Assembly: GCA_904066235.2 (NCBI GenBank)
Contig: CAJFCV020000005.1
Coordinates: 3,095,501-3,159,500, forward strand
Direction of reading: 5' to 3'
Length of the DNA: 64,000 bases
Source: Bursaphelenchus xylophilus
Taxonomy: Eukaryota > Nematoda > Chromadorea > Rhabditida > Aphelenchoididae
Positions 54,380-64,000 of the stretch are shown here, piece by piece. Made by a program: the position numbers and the translations under genes. Each line of letters begins with the position of its first letter. The first letter of the stretch is position 1. A model generated the notes under the pieces. It did no database searches, was not told where the DNA came from, and was given only the letters and a program-made list of their open reading frames with translations.

Positions 54380-57300
54380 ATGGCGTATTCCATTTTCATC
54401 CACCTTTTTCTTGCTTCACTATTCCCATTATCTTCCTGTCAATTCCCATTCTACAACGACGAGAAAGAACAGTACTACGAGTCGAAGAATTTTATCAAAA
54501 GTTCGGCGTTTGCTGTGGTAGGTTATTATCCTTGTTTTCATTCATTCAAGGGGTAATTGGTCTGACCTTGAGAAGGTATTATTAGGGTGAAAAACGAAAG
54601 TAAAGATCAATAATAGAAAGTGTTTTTTCAGACAAGAAAAGGAGATTATCCAGTCAGCCAAGCCTCGCATGTTCCAGACCTGAAGCAATTCTTGTTGAAA
54701 CGGAGGAAACAAGAAGAGTAAGTGTTATTCGCAAAAGCCAAGCCCCAAAACGGCCTCCGCCGGTAAAAAAAGTCTCCGCGGAGCCTTCGCCAATGTGTGA
54801 AACATTCGGAAATACATAATTCCGGAACCAAGACTAGCTGACTACATCGTAACAGATGTAAAAAACCTAATCTCATCGGTAGTTAAGCCGTCTGGACTTT
54901 GTAATTTTCAAAAAAGACGTCAAATGTCTCCGCCGAAAAATGATCTCTCCGCCGATGTAGGAAAAAATTCTTTTGCGTATTCTAAAATCGCTCATCGTCG
55001 AATTTTAAAATCAATTTAAACTTCTTGAATATCTACAAAGAGCACAAAGATATTCGCAAAAAACTTTCTGCCATATTTCTTCAAGCACCCCGTAAGAAAA
55101 AAGATTTTTTTCGGGGTAAAAACCGCAAAATGTGGTAAAGATTTCTACGAGATAATTTACTGAAAATTGATGTAATATTTTTCAGGCTAAAAAAGAAACG
55201 TGCCAAGCTTGCTGGGCTGCCCACAGTCGCTCAAAGAATCAACGAAAACAAGCAAACCAAACGATTCAAACAAGCCTCACGTAGCTCCGAAGACAGCGAT
55301 GAGATTTTCAGAGTAAGCCAATACAGGGTGACAAATAAAAAACGCAGCTTTTTTCCCCATTACCGTAATCTTTCAGACAAATTCTCGCAACCTCCAAAAC
55401 GTAGAGCCTTTCGCTAAAAACGAAACCTTCTTTGTGACCGTCCCCATCAGCATTGCTCGGCACAAAAATGAAGAGAATGACATTTGTGTGGTCAATGCGA
55501 TCACTAAGAATTGTTGTAACGCCAGTTTGGAGGCTGCAATTGTTGAAGCGTACGATGAAATCCGAAGCAATCCTCAATTTGTGCAGTGTAATTTACATCG
55601 GATAGTTCAAAGTGTGCAAAATGTAAGTTTATAGGGTAAAGTACGAAATATAGGACAGGTTTTTTTTCAATAATATTATGGAACTGGGACGACTGGGGAA
55701 ACCGAAAAGTATTATTTTTCTTCGATTCAAGTGTCGAAATTAGGATAATCGAGGGTGCTGATTTTGAAAATGACGTTCATTTTTTGATAGTTACTTTTTT
55801 CCTTAAGTAGTACTGTAAAGTAGTAATTTTTTGTATTTTTTCACAAATACTCGATTTAGGGGTTTTCGATGGTGCTGATTCCGAAAATCTTTTTCATTTT
55901 TTCTGATTTGAAAGCAGCACCATCGAAAACCCCCAAACCGAGTATTCATGAAAAAAAATCGAAAATTTTATACTTTACAGTAAGGAAAAAAGAAACTATC
56001 AAAAAAATGAATGTCATTTTCGAAATCAGCACCCTCGATTATCCTAATTTCACACTTGCATCGAAGAAAAATAATATTTTTCGGTTTCCGCAATCGTCCT
56101 TTTCCCTCAACCGTCCAACTCCGCTTTCCAGCCGATCAAAAAACGCAAGAATTCAGCTAAAAAAATTTCGTCTAGCCTACTCTCCTCACTTCCCGTGATC
56201 TCTCGCAAGTCTTTTAAAAGACGATTTCTGAGTCAGTGCGTCAGCCGTGGACATAGGAAAAAATCGATTTTGAGTTTTTTGCATTAAAATGACTGTTGGA
56301 AGGGGCTAAGCAAAAGCGAACAATATTTTTTCCCAAATCCTTCGTTAAGGTATATTTTTTTACAATTAACTGTTTTAGAAGTAATCACCTCTAGCTGTGG
56401 TATCTTGCCTTACAGTGCAGTGATTTGACGGCTACTGTAGTTTTTGACCCTTGCGAACACGATGGAGTGATTATTTTTCCCGGTTTCCTACTGTAACATA
56501 CCGTAATACCATATCGACCGCTAAAAAACGGTCGTAAAATCTTTGTTTCTAAAAACCCCCAGCTGATTTTTTGATATGTTAATCAGCGTAAAATTCTGCT
56601 CTAGACCCAATCAAAAAAAGTGCAAAAAGTGGTGCGACAAATTTCGTGGTGTAGTGGTTAGTGGGCGGGACTACCATTCCAGCGTCCCGGGTTCGATCCC
56701 GGCTGGGTGCAAATGTCAAAAAAATGCCGCAAATCAATTTTAATGTAAAAATAAGGAATGTCCGAAGAACAAAAAGCAATTTTAAATGATTATGACACCT
56801 CTGTTTTCGAGTAAACCCGGTTTAATGTAATCTTAGCGGCTGAAAACGGAAAAAATAAAAGTGCTTCAAATGTGATAAAATTCATAGATATGGTTCTACA
56901 GGTTATTATAAGAAACTTTTCCGTTAGTCTTTTTTTGTAGCTTACAGTATAACGGATTACTGTAACATGAAACTATTTATAAAAAATCGATTTTCCCTTC
57001 GATGTTCTTGAAAAAAGGTTGGGATTTTTTGTTAGACCGCTCTGCCAGCAAAAAAAGTCGCCTTTCGTTATCCGAAACAAAATTCCAAATTATTTCGAGT
57101 ATGTTCTGACGTCATCGTTGATCGCTAATACGGTGAACGATTATTCAGGTATTCCAAATCATCCTGCCATAAAAAATATTTTTTCTCACAGATAAGCTTC
57201 TTGGTAATAATTCTGCACATTATGACTTTACTTCCAGCTCTCTTTCGCCATGTAGAACGCAAAATACGAAATTCTGCATTATGCTACAGTAATCCGTTAT

Positions 57301-58576
57301 ACTGTAAGCTACAAAAAAAGACTAACGGAAAAGTTTCTTATAATAACCTGTAGAACCATATCTATGAATTTTATCACATTTGAAGCACTTTTATTTTTTC
57401 CGTTTTCAGCCGCTAAGATTACATTAAACCGGGTTTACTCGAAAACAGAGGTGTCATAATCATTTAAAATTGCTTTTTGTTCTTCGGACATTCCTTATTT
57501 TTACATTAAAATTGATTTGCGGCATTTTTTTGACATTTGCACCCAGCCGGGATCGAACCCGGGACGCTGGAATGGTAGTCCCGCCCACTAACCACTACAC
57601 CACGAAATTTGTCGCACCACTTTTTGCACTGTTTTTGATTGGGTCTAAAGCAGAATTTTACGCTGATTAACATATCAAAAAATCAGCTGGGGGTTTTTAG
57701 AAACAAAGATTTTACGACCGTTTTTTAGCGGTCGATATGGTATTACGGTATGTTACAGTAGGAAACCGGGAAAAATAATCACTCCATCGTGTTCGCAAGG
57801 GTCAAAAACTACAGTAGCCGTCAAATCACTGCACTGTAAGGCAAGATACCACAGCTAGAGGCGATTACTTCTAAAACAGTTAATTGTAAAAAAATATACC
57901 TTATAGAAGGATTTGGGAAAAAATATTGTTCGCTTTTGCTTAGCCCCTTCCAACAGTCATTTTAATGCAAAAAACTCAAAATCGATTTTTTCCTATGTCC
58001 ACGGCTAACTGGCGGCTGATTCACTGACTCAGAAATCGTCTTTTAATATCATTACTGATGATAAAATTTTTAACGCTCTATTAACGGAACGTGTATTAAA
58101 GAACGTTTAAAAAAAATATTTAACCATTTCCAGACAGTTGAACAACGATTTGGACGACAATTTGAGGTTGTTGTATCACCAACTCCATTCGTCTCAAAAT
58201 CTCATCAAGCCAATAGTATGCATTGTGAATTGAAGTTGGATGGAAAGTATATTGTGGTTTATGAGACTCCCAATCAGGAGGAAGAGGTGGGACATTCTGA
58301 AAATTGTTTTTGAGGCCTTTTTAACTGATTTTTTAAAAGAAATCGGAGAAAGTCTGAGATTTTTTAAAATTTTGGCCCGAAAAAGGCAAACTCTCCCATT
58401 TTACGGACTAATTTCAGATCGATTTGATTGATGTTCGCCAATTCCTCTCTCCACATGAACCCCCAGACAATTTCGAGCCAATTGCGCAAGAGGAAATGCA
58501 GAGAATTCGGAGAAAATTGAACGCAGAAACCCATTCGAAGAAATCAACATATTTAGTATATGGACCTATTGATTAG
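54380..58576 (+). CDS. Secreted Ground-like domain protein
   Basis: Six exons, 54380-54517, 54632-54717, 55186-55312, 55377-55622, 58134-58286 and 58418-58576, joining in frame to 302 residues. Ground-like (GRL/GRD) proteins are a nematode family distantly related to Hedgehog-like proteins, secreted by glia, epidermis and other epithelia. A signal peptide is present (MAYSIFIHLFLASLFPLSSC). A basic linker contains KRRKQEE and KKKRAKL, possible processing sites. The Ground-like domain (about residues 150-246) shows ICVVNAITKNCCNASLEAAI with its CC pair. It continues with PQFVQCNLHRIVQSVQ, RFGRQFEVVVSPTPF, and HCELKLDGKYIVVYET. A charged tail follows. ATTTTAG ends two bases before the ATG, a likely trans-splice acceptor. 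Intron 4 is 2.5 kb and consists mainly of a family A element and a 1.8 kb palindrome. Confidence 0.88.
55680..56122. mobile_element. Family A MITE in the Ground-like gene intron
   Basis: Left GGAACTGGGACGACTGGGGA, right CCTCAACCGTCCAACTCC. Core palindrome as in other copies, with a small deletion in the right arm (GTAAGGAAAAAAG). Confidence 0.8.
56645..56712 (+). other. tRNA-like pol III segment, left arm
   Basis: The A box is TGGTGTAGTGG (56647-56657) and the B box GGTTCGATCCC (56690-56700). The T-arm stem CCGGG/CCCGG encloses six bases instead of seven and the acceptor ends do not pair, so it is not a standard tRNA gene. Best read as tRNA-derived. Confidence 0.65.
57538..57605 (-). other. 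tRNA-like pol III segment, right arm
   Basis: Exact inverse of the left-arm segment over both boxes (B box 57549-57559, A box 57592-57602 on the minus strand). If transcribed from both arms the products would be the same RNA, while read-through would give a long hairpin. Confidence 0.65.
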
Positions 58577-59159
58577 AGGCTGCAAATCATATTGATGCCC
58601 CATAAATTATTTGAAAATAATAAAAAGTTGAATTTTATCAGCTTTGGCAAGAATTTTACCAGTTTTGGGTACTTTCACTTTCACCTTAAAATGGTCCCAC
58701 CACGAAAACAATTTGTTGGCGTTCCGTTTTAATCCGATAATAATTTATGGATCGTTTGTTATCGCTAAAATCCTTTTGTTTATTCCGCATTCTCTTCACG
58801 AGAATCAAGAAAAAACGCCAAAATTAGAATCTGTAATTAGAATCTTCTTTTTGGACATTATTTTAGGTATTCTTACTTAAAAAACGTATTTGGAAAATAT
58901 TAGTTGAAAGCAAGCGTAAAATTTTTATGCATAGATTGATGAATCCCTTTCACTTGGTTTCAATCTCGTTTGGATATTTGTTTTTCATTTTTACTGTCAA
59001 AACTGAACTTTTTATTTTTTTCAGGTATCTAGAACAATGTCTGGTTTTTAATGGACTTTATCGATAATTAGCGGCACGATTTTACCTCGCATGTCTGGCT
59101 TCCCTATGTCCCAACTTTTACTCAGCAGATATCTTCCAGCACTCTTGTCGTAGAGCGAA
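58577..59159. other. Intergenic region between the Ground-like gene and sel-10
   Basis: An AATAAT/AAATAATAAAA stretch near 58613-58625 probably polyadenylates the Ground-like transcript. An open frame at 58644-58880 has no motif. The sel-10 promoter is presumably here. Confidence 0.4.
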
Positions 59160-61758
59160 ATGGATCGCAGAAAGAGTGGAAGACGCACCGTGACCGCCCG
59201 AGCCGAGAAACCAGTGAAGAAAACGATTGTGAGTTGTTTTTTTGCGTTGGTTTTGTATTTAGGAAGACGCGAACTTTCTGACGAACAGTTAGACCGTGGG
59301 GATTCGTGGTGAATCCCGGGATTTGGAAGGGATATTTTCTTTGCGGTATCAGCTGATTTGATTATTGGGGGAAAAAATTTAAATGCGTGGCCAAAGCGGG
59401 AGAAAATTGATTTCTGAAGACACTAGATAGATTTAGTTTAGTGTTTTACTGTGGGGTTTTGATTTTAAAATATTTGAATTCGATTTATTATGTAAAATAC
59501 GCGTTGTTCTTTCGGCTTATATATTCACATTTTATTCAAATCGGACTACAGAACTCTCACTACTTGTTGATCAAGATAATCACTTGGCGATAACAAAAAC
59601 ATCATTTAATACTCTTATCGTGCTTTTCAGTTGTAGCAACGGACGGTTTTAGCGTTCCATCTGTCAATATACAAGTTTGATAAGAGGACAAGATCGTTTC
59701 CATTTTTTATTTTATTCAGTAAATTTTAGAAGAAAGCACGGATGTTGCCGACAAAAATGGAAGAACCTTCGTCAAGTTCGGGCTCCTCTCCGACTGTCAA
59801 TGGGGTCAAGAAGGAAGATTGGATCAGTGGATTTGAGGTGAGTGTTTATCTCTTGTTAGTTTCGTCTTTAGATCTGCACCTACAACAATATAAAAATTTT
59901 CAGTCAATGGACAAGGACAGTCAAATGGAAGCCCTCACAATGCTGATCCAGGCTTGTCGACCCACCCACCTTCGCCATTTACATCAAATCGTCGAACCGC
60001 TGCTTCAGAAGGACATTGTTAGTTTACTGCCAAAGGAAGTGTCTCATTTAATTTTGGGATATCTATCAGCTGAAGATTTATATAAAGCGTCGATGATATG
60101 TCGACGATGGAGATTCCTATGCGAGGATAACTTGCTGTGGAGAGAGAAATGCTCGGAAAATGGAGTGGCAACGCCAATTGAACCACCAAAGTAAGTGCTT
60201 TGTGTTATTTTTACATTATTTTCTCTGCTTTTAGTCTCTCCCATCGAAGCTCCTGGGAACTTGCCGAAGACAATATTCTCAACAACCAGAATGCCCGATT
60301 GAATTTCTGGGAGGCCGGAAGAGTGGTACCGAATCGAGAGAACGAACCAGACACGGACAATGCTTGCTTTCGACGAGCTTATTGGAAGGCCATATATCTA
60401 AGGTAATATAAATTTTTTTTTGAAATGTTTCGGTCTTTAGGAACAATCGAATCTACCGGAATTGGATGCAAAACAAACCCACTGCCCAATGTCATCTGGC
60501 CGGCCATGATGACCATGTGATCACGGGGATGCAAGTCAAAGGAGATTTAATTGCAACGTCGTCCGATGATGCTACCGTCCGAATATGGTCAATTTCCCAG
60601 GCTAAGGTATGAAAATGGAGATGATTGGGGAATTTATGACATTTTAGTGTGTTCATGTACTGCAAGGACATGGTGGCGGAGTGTGGTCGATGCTTTTGAC
60701 AGATGACGGGAAGAAAGTTATCTCGGGATCGACCGATAGAACGGCAAGAATATGGTCGACGGAAACGGGAGAGCAATTATTCTGCCTTCAGGGACATACG
60801 AGCACGGTTAGATGCATGGCAATGCAGGGAAATCGGTAGGTTTAGATTTAATTTGGGTTGGGTTAGTGGGAATGGATAATATACTTCGAATTTTTATAAA
60901 ACTGGGGTGGAAATGTAATAGCTTGAAGATTTTTTGATATTAAATTTTGTGGAATTTAGGGTGGTATATCTCAAAAATTTTTTGAGAGTTGGTATTTTTA
61001 ATACTGACCTTATTTTTGACATCAGTTCAGATATAAATCTATTTTTCAGACTAGTCACTGGCTCCCGTGATTGCACCGCCCGCCTTTGGAATCTAGACAC
61101 CGGTGAGTGTGTCAACGTCTTTGTAGCCCATTATGCGGCCATAAGATGCGTTGAATATGACGGGAAACATATCATAACGGGCTCATATGACCATAAGATT
61201 GCGGTTTTTGATGAGGCCACCGGAGAACGCACTCAAATCTTGGTCGGCCATCAAAATCGAGTATATTCTTTGTTGTTGGACAAGGAGAAAGGCCTGTTGT
61301 TCTCGGGATCGCTGGACCAAACCATCAGAGTCTGGGATATCAACGATGGGACTTGTATTCACACTTTGGTTGGCCATAACAGCCTGACCTCGGCGATGCA
61401 ACTCCGAAATGGATATCTGATATCAGGGAACGCGGATCATAGTATTAGGGTCTGGAATATTGAAGATGGAACATGTGTACATATTTTATCGGGTCAAAAC
61501 TCCCACACCGCCGCCGTAACTGGCCTCCAATTTATTCGAGACGATCTGATTGTGAGCAGCAGCGACGACGGGATTGTAAAGTTGTGGAATATCAAGTCAG
61601 GCACATTCATCTGCAACTTGGTTCAACTTCAGCCACTTGGAGGTTGTGTTTGGAGAGTTGAAGCCACTCCAACATGCCTTGTTTGTGCGGTTGGGTCGAG
61701 GAATCAAGCCGAAGATACGAAGCTGATCATTGTCGATTTTGATGCCCCATATCCATAG
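59160..61758 (+). CDS. sel-10: SEL-10/FBXW7 (Cdc4) F-box and WD40 protein
   Basis: Seven exons, 59160-59228, 59730-59837, 59904-60190, 60235-60402, 60441-60606, 60648-60835 and 61050-61758, joining in frame to 564 residues. It is the substrate receptor of an SCF E3 ligase for phosphorylated targets such as Notch (LIN-12/GLP-1 in C. elegans). A dimerisation-type helix region (TMLIQACRPTHLRHLHQIVE) comes first, then an F-box at about residues 108-150 (LPKEVSHLILGYLSAEDLYK, CRRWRFLCEDNLLWREKC). The linker WKAIYLRNNRIYRNW and eight WD40 blades follow (VITGMQVKGDLIATSSDDAT; GKKVISGSTDRTARIWSTET; LVTGSRDCTARLWNLDTGEC; HIITGSYDHKIAVFDEATGE; LFSGSLDQTIRVWDINDGTC; YLISGNADHSIRVWNIEDGT). Arg residues of the phosphodegron pocket appear conserved in SGSTDRTARIW and TGSRDCTARLW. 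An alternative start is ATG 59742 in exon 2. Confidence 0.95.
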
Positions 61759-62221
61759 AATTGAGGGGAAAATATTGGGGTTTTATATGATCGGGAAATG
61801 TCTGTGAAACAATGGGAAGAAAACAAAATTTTTTGTTGAGAAATTGAAGGTCTACAAAGACTTTTTTTTTCTTTTTGATACCAAATTTTGAGAGAATTTG
61901 ATCTCTTTTTCGACTTTTTTACCAATTGGAATTCATTGTAGAGAGTGTACTGTATATTTTAGCAGGTTTCACTACAATTTCAAGATCTTAAAACCAATTT
62001 TTCTCTCATTTTCACCTGTATTTTGTCTAATTTATCGAACATTTCAAATTATTCCATTATTCAACAACAACTGGTATTAATTTTGTACTTCTTTCATAGC
62101 TAAACAATAAATTTATGTGGTCACATTGACTTGTAGTAGTGTAGAGAGATCAATTTATTTGATATTCTGTTCAAATGAATACTTATATTAGTTTAGGTTA
62201 ATTAAGATATGTGGAAGATAT
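61759..62221. other. 3' flanks of sel-10 and the convergent gene
   Basis: CAATAAATTT at about 62106-62115 is a candidate sel-10 polyadenylation signal. I see no gene in this interval. Confidence 0.4.
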
Positions 62222-63133
62222 TTAATAGTCAAAAACTTGAGGTTCCGGTAAAAGCTCTTCGTCGTCGCCCTCAATATTGATTGTAAAGACGTTTGGCTGG
62301 GATCTGGAAAGGCGGCCGGCTGAACTTGGCGGTCGAATTATGACCAGGGTAGAGGGAATGGTCAGGGCGTTTTGAAAGCGATTTTTCATTAAAATTTCTT
62401 GCTTTCTTTGCTCTAATTCTTCCTGAAAATGGAGTTTGAGTATTTGTAAAATTCTGACAATGGGTTTAAACAAAAGTATGTCCGTATTCGGAGTTGGACG
62501 ATTGGAGAAAAGTATGATTGGGGAAACCGAAAAGTATTATTTTTCTTCGATGCAAGTGTGAAATTAGGATAATCGAGGGTGCTGATTTCGAAAATGACAT
62601 TCATTTTTTTTATACTTACTTTTTTCCTTATGTAGTACTGTAAAGTAGTAATTTTTTGAATTTTTTTCATAAATACTCGATTTAGGGGTTTTCGATGGTG
62701 CTGATTTCGAAAATCTTTTTCATTTTCTCTGATTTGAAAGCGGCACCATCGAAAACCCCCAAATCGAGTATTCATGAAAAAAATTCCCAAAAATTACTAC
62801 TTTACAGTACTGCTTAAGGAAAAAAGTAACTATCAAAAAAATGAATGTCACTTTCGAAATCAGTACCCTCGGTTATCATAATTTCGGCACTTGCATCGAA
62901 GGAAAATAATACTCTTCGGTTTCCCCAATCGTCCCAGTTCCATATTTTCCCATATACAGTAATCAAACCTTCAAAAAGCCGCTCGGTGTGTAGATTGGCG
63001 GAAACCAGCAGGGAAAGAAGTAGTCCCGCAAAACCCACATGTTGAAGGCGAACCAAGAGCCCAAACACACCACGCCGAACACGTAGTAGAGCTCGTCACG
63101 GTATTCTTCCACAATTCGGAACAAAATTTTGAG
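62222..63133 (-). CDS. Unrecognised single-pass membrane protein, 3' part
   Basis: Two exons placed in transcript order, 63133-62969 and 62422-62222, in phase (55 + 66 codons plus stop). The first has a membrane span: LKILFRIVEEYRDELYYVFG, then VVCLGSWFAFNMWVL, followed by RDYFFPCWFPPIYTPSGFLK. The second is soluble (EELEQRKQEILMKNRFQNAL... to ELLPEPQVFDY). I do not recognise the family. The TTCCAG acceptor at 63134-63136 shows an upstream exon exists; I could not find it and it may lie beyond the window edge. The intron is filled by a family A element. Confidence 0.6.
62490..62941. mobile_element. Family A MITE with partly duplicated left terminus
   Basis: The left end reads GGAGTTGGACGATTGGAGAA then restarts at GATTGGGGAAACCG 20 bases later. 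The right end is CCCCAATCGTCCCAGTTCCA. It occupies most of the intron 62423-62968. Confidence 0.85.
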
Positions 63134-63568
63134 CTGGAATGTGGACGAATCTCTCGTTTCGGGAATAACAAAAATAAATTTTTGGGGAGAGCGACAAATT
63201 TAAAAGTGATCAAAATCAGACCAAGCCTGTAAATGACATTTTTTGGGGGCGAGAAAATAAATTAAAGCTGTCTTCTCATGTTGTTCTACATGTTTTTGCC
63301 CGACCCTCCGAGTTTTTCTATTATTTCCTGTCACTTTCTTCCACTAGACACAAATAGACGAGGGTTTGGAAGGCTGGAGAGGCCGGCAGAGGAAACGGAA
63401 TAAGAAATTGGGATCCGGGTTTTAGAAAAATAGGAAAAATGAAGGAAATGATGAGAAATGGAAGTCCTCAAAGTTCAGATTTTGGTGAAACATGGCGAAT
63501 ACTTAATCTGAAACAGAACGGAAGTTTCCTGCAAAAAAAATTTTTGGCAAAAAAATATATCCACGTCC
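63134..63568. other. Window-edge intergenic or intron sequence
   Basis: No exon recognised. 63439-63530 contains fragments like family C (CAAAGTTCAGATTTTGGTGAAACATGGCG). Confidence 0.35.
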
Positions 63569-64000
63569 CGACTTTTCGAGTCGACGACAGTTCGGGTCAA
63601 TACAAAATCAATGGATACGGGGTGTAGGGCAGATGGATGTCCAAAAAAAGGTTGTAGGAAGTGCCTACGAGGCCTGACAAAGCCGTTGGATGGTCGGCGG
63701 AGACTTGGCGAAGGCTCGGCGGAGACCTGCAATATATCCACTTTTTCTAATTTTAGCCATTACTAACGTTAGTTTTCTTTACTCTGAGTGATTGCAACAT
63801 ATAAAGGACCAAAATTTGGGGCAAAAAACGAAGATCCTTAATTTTTGTCCAGGTATTGTTGATGTGATGTAAAAAAAACTCAAAATATGTGATAAGCTAT
63901 CCTAGGACCCGATCAATCTTTTTATTTCTACTAGCTGGGCCTTCTCCTATCCTCCCCCATGCATGCAATGAGGAACCGATCCATAGTAGTCTCGGCAAAA
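63569..64000. mobile_element. Family D element, second copy, runs off the window
   Basis: It starts CGACTTTTCGAGTCGACGAC and follows 37567 onward in the same orientation (GTGCCTACGAGGCC, CCGTTGGATGGTCGGCGGAG, GATAAGCTATCCTAGGACCC, CCCATGCATGCAA). The right end is outside the window. Confidence 0.75.

Larger units (their letters stand above)
56218..58042. mobile_element. 1.8 kb palindromic element with tRNA-like arms
   Basis: Arms of about 750 bases (56218-56968 and 57281-58042) are near-identical inverted repeats around a unique loop of about 310 bases. Termini are AAGACGATTTCTGAGTCAGT and its inverse. TTAA stands at both edges (56214-56217 and 58043-58046), which would fit a TTAA-specific (piggyBac-type) element; this is inference. 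The right arm has about 10 extra bases near 58005. A small open frame is mirrored in both arms (579-779 and 470-670 of 56/57 kb) but has no family match and is probably incidental. No transposase. Confidence 0.8.

Noticed and set aside
56645..56712. A functional tRNA gene
   Set aside because: A and B boxes are good, but the T loop is one base short and the acceptor stem does not form. The Ser/Leu-like segment at 5553-5622 fails on the acceptor stem too.
56579..57670. Mirrored 66-codon frames in the 1.8 kb palindrome
   Set aside because: They overlap the tRNA-like segments on the opposite strand and are identical only because the arms are inverted copies. No codon-level evidence for a gene.
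1..64000. CRISPR arrays, bacterial operons, rRNA genes or viral genes
   Set aside because: Nothing of this kind was seen. Repeats are inverted-repeat transposons, genes have spliceosomal introns, and no viral protein motif was noticed.

Overview
This is a eukaryotic, very probably nematode, genomic window. Genes are split by short GT-AG introns with (T)TTCAG or TTTAG acceptors. Several ATGs sit just downstream of an acceptor, as expected for spliced-leader trans-splicing. The gene content includes two cuticle collagens, a Ground-like-domain secreted protein, a GH19 chitinase and a nematode-style carbohydrate sulfotransferase. The species cannot be named from the sequence. All exon models were built by hand from splice signals and reading-frame continuity; phases close exactly in all the complete models.

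Layout. 1.0-3.5 kb: cytosolic malate dehydrogenase (+). 3.7-7.4 kb: a divergent F-box/WD40 protein (-), with one intron almost entirely filled by nested transposons. 7.7-8.6 kb: TatD-family nuclease (+), convergent with an HflX/GTPBP6-like GTPase (-, 8.8-10.6 kb). 11.0-12.6 kb: an unrecognised single-pass membrane protein (-). 13.7-14.8 kb: a SQD-1/hnRNP-type two-RRM protein (-). 16.1-17.6 kb: TRM13-type tRNA 2'-O-methyltransferase (-). 19.4-21.6 kb: sulfotransferase (+). 22.0-23.3 kb: a multi-pass membrane protein (-) with a dead collagen copy in its intron. 24.9-25.8 and 30.5-31.4 kb: two divergently oriented collagen genes encoding the same 297-residue protein, with collagen debris around them. 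33.9-35.3 kb: small secreted two-repeat protein (+). 35.5-37.3 kb: SIX-class homeobox gene (-). 40.0-42.6 kb: GH19 chitinase (-). 44.1-45.5 kb: four-TM protein (+). 45.8-47.2 kb: MCFD2-like EF-hand protein (+). 49.4-49.7 kb: DM-domain gene (-, partial). 54.4-58.6 kb: Ground-like protein (+). 59.2-61.8 kb: SEL-10/FBXW7 (+). 62.2-63.1 kb: 3' part of an unrecognised membrane-protein gene (-).

Much of the rest is non-autonomous inverted-repeat transposons. Family A: palindromes of about 450 bp whose ends read GGAGTTGGACGATTGGGG. Family B: about 225-255 bp, ends CAGTGGCGGACCTGATCC, TA target duplications, nine copies. Family C: about 415-620 bp, ends close to CAAGGGAAGTACCCC, TNA target duplications. 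Family D: about 480 bp, two copies. There are also two large palindromes whose arms carry tRNA-like pol III A and B boxes.

The most interesting signal is capture of host gene pieces by these elements. A family A composite in the F-box/WD40 intron contains a copy of the mdh-1 intron1/exon2 junction, and a family C composite near 50.8 kb contains a copy of the sulfotransferase exon1/intron1 junction. In both, the captured segment lies between an inner and an outer element terminus.
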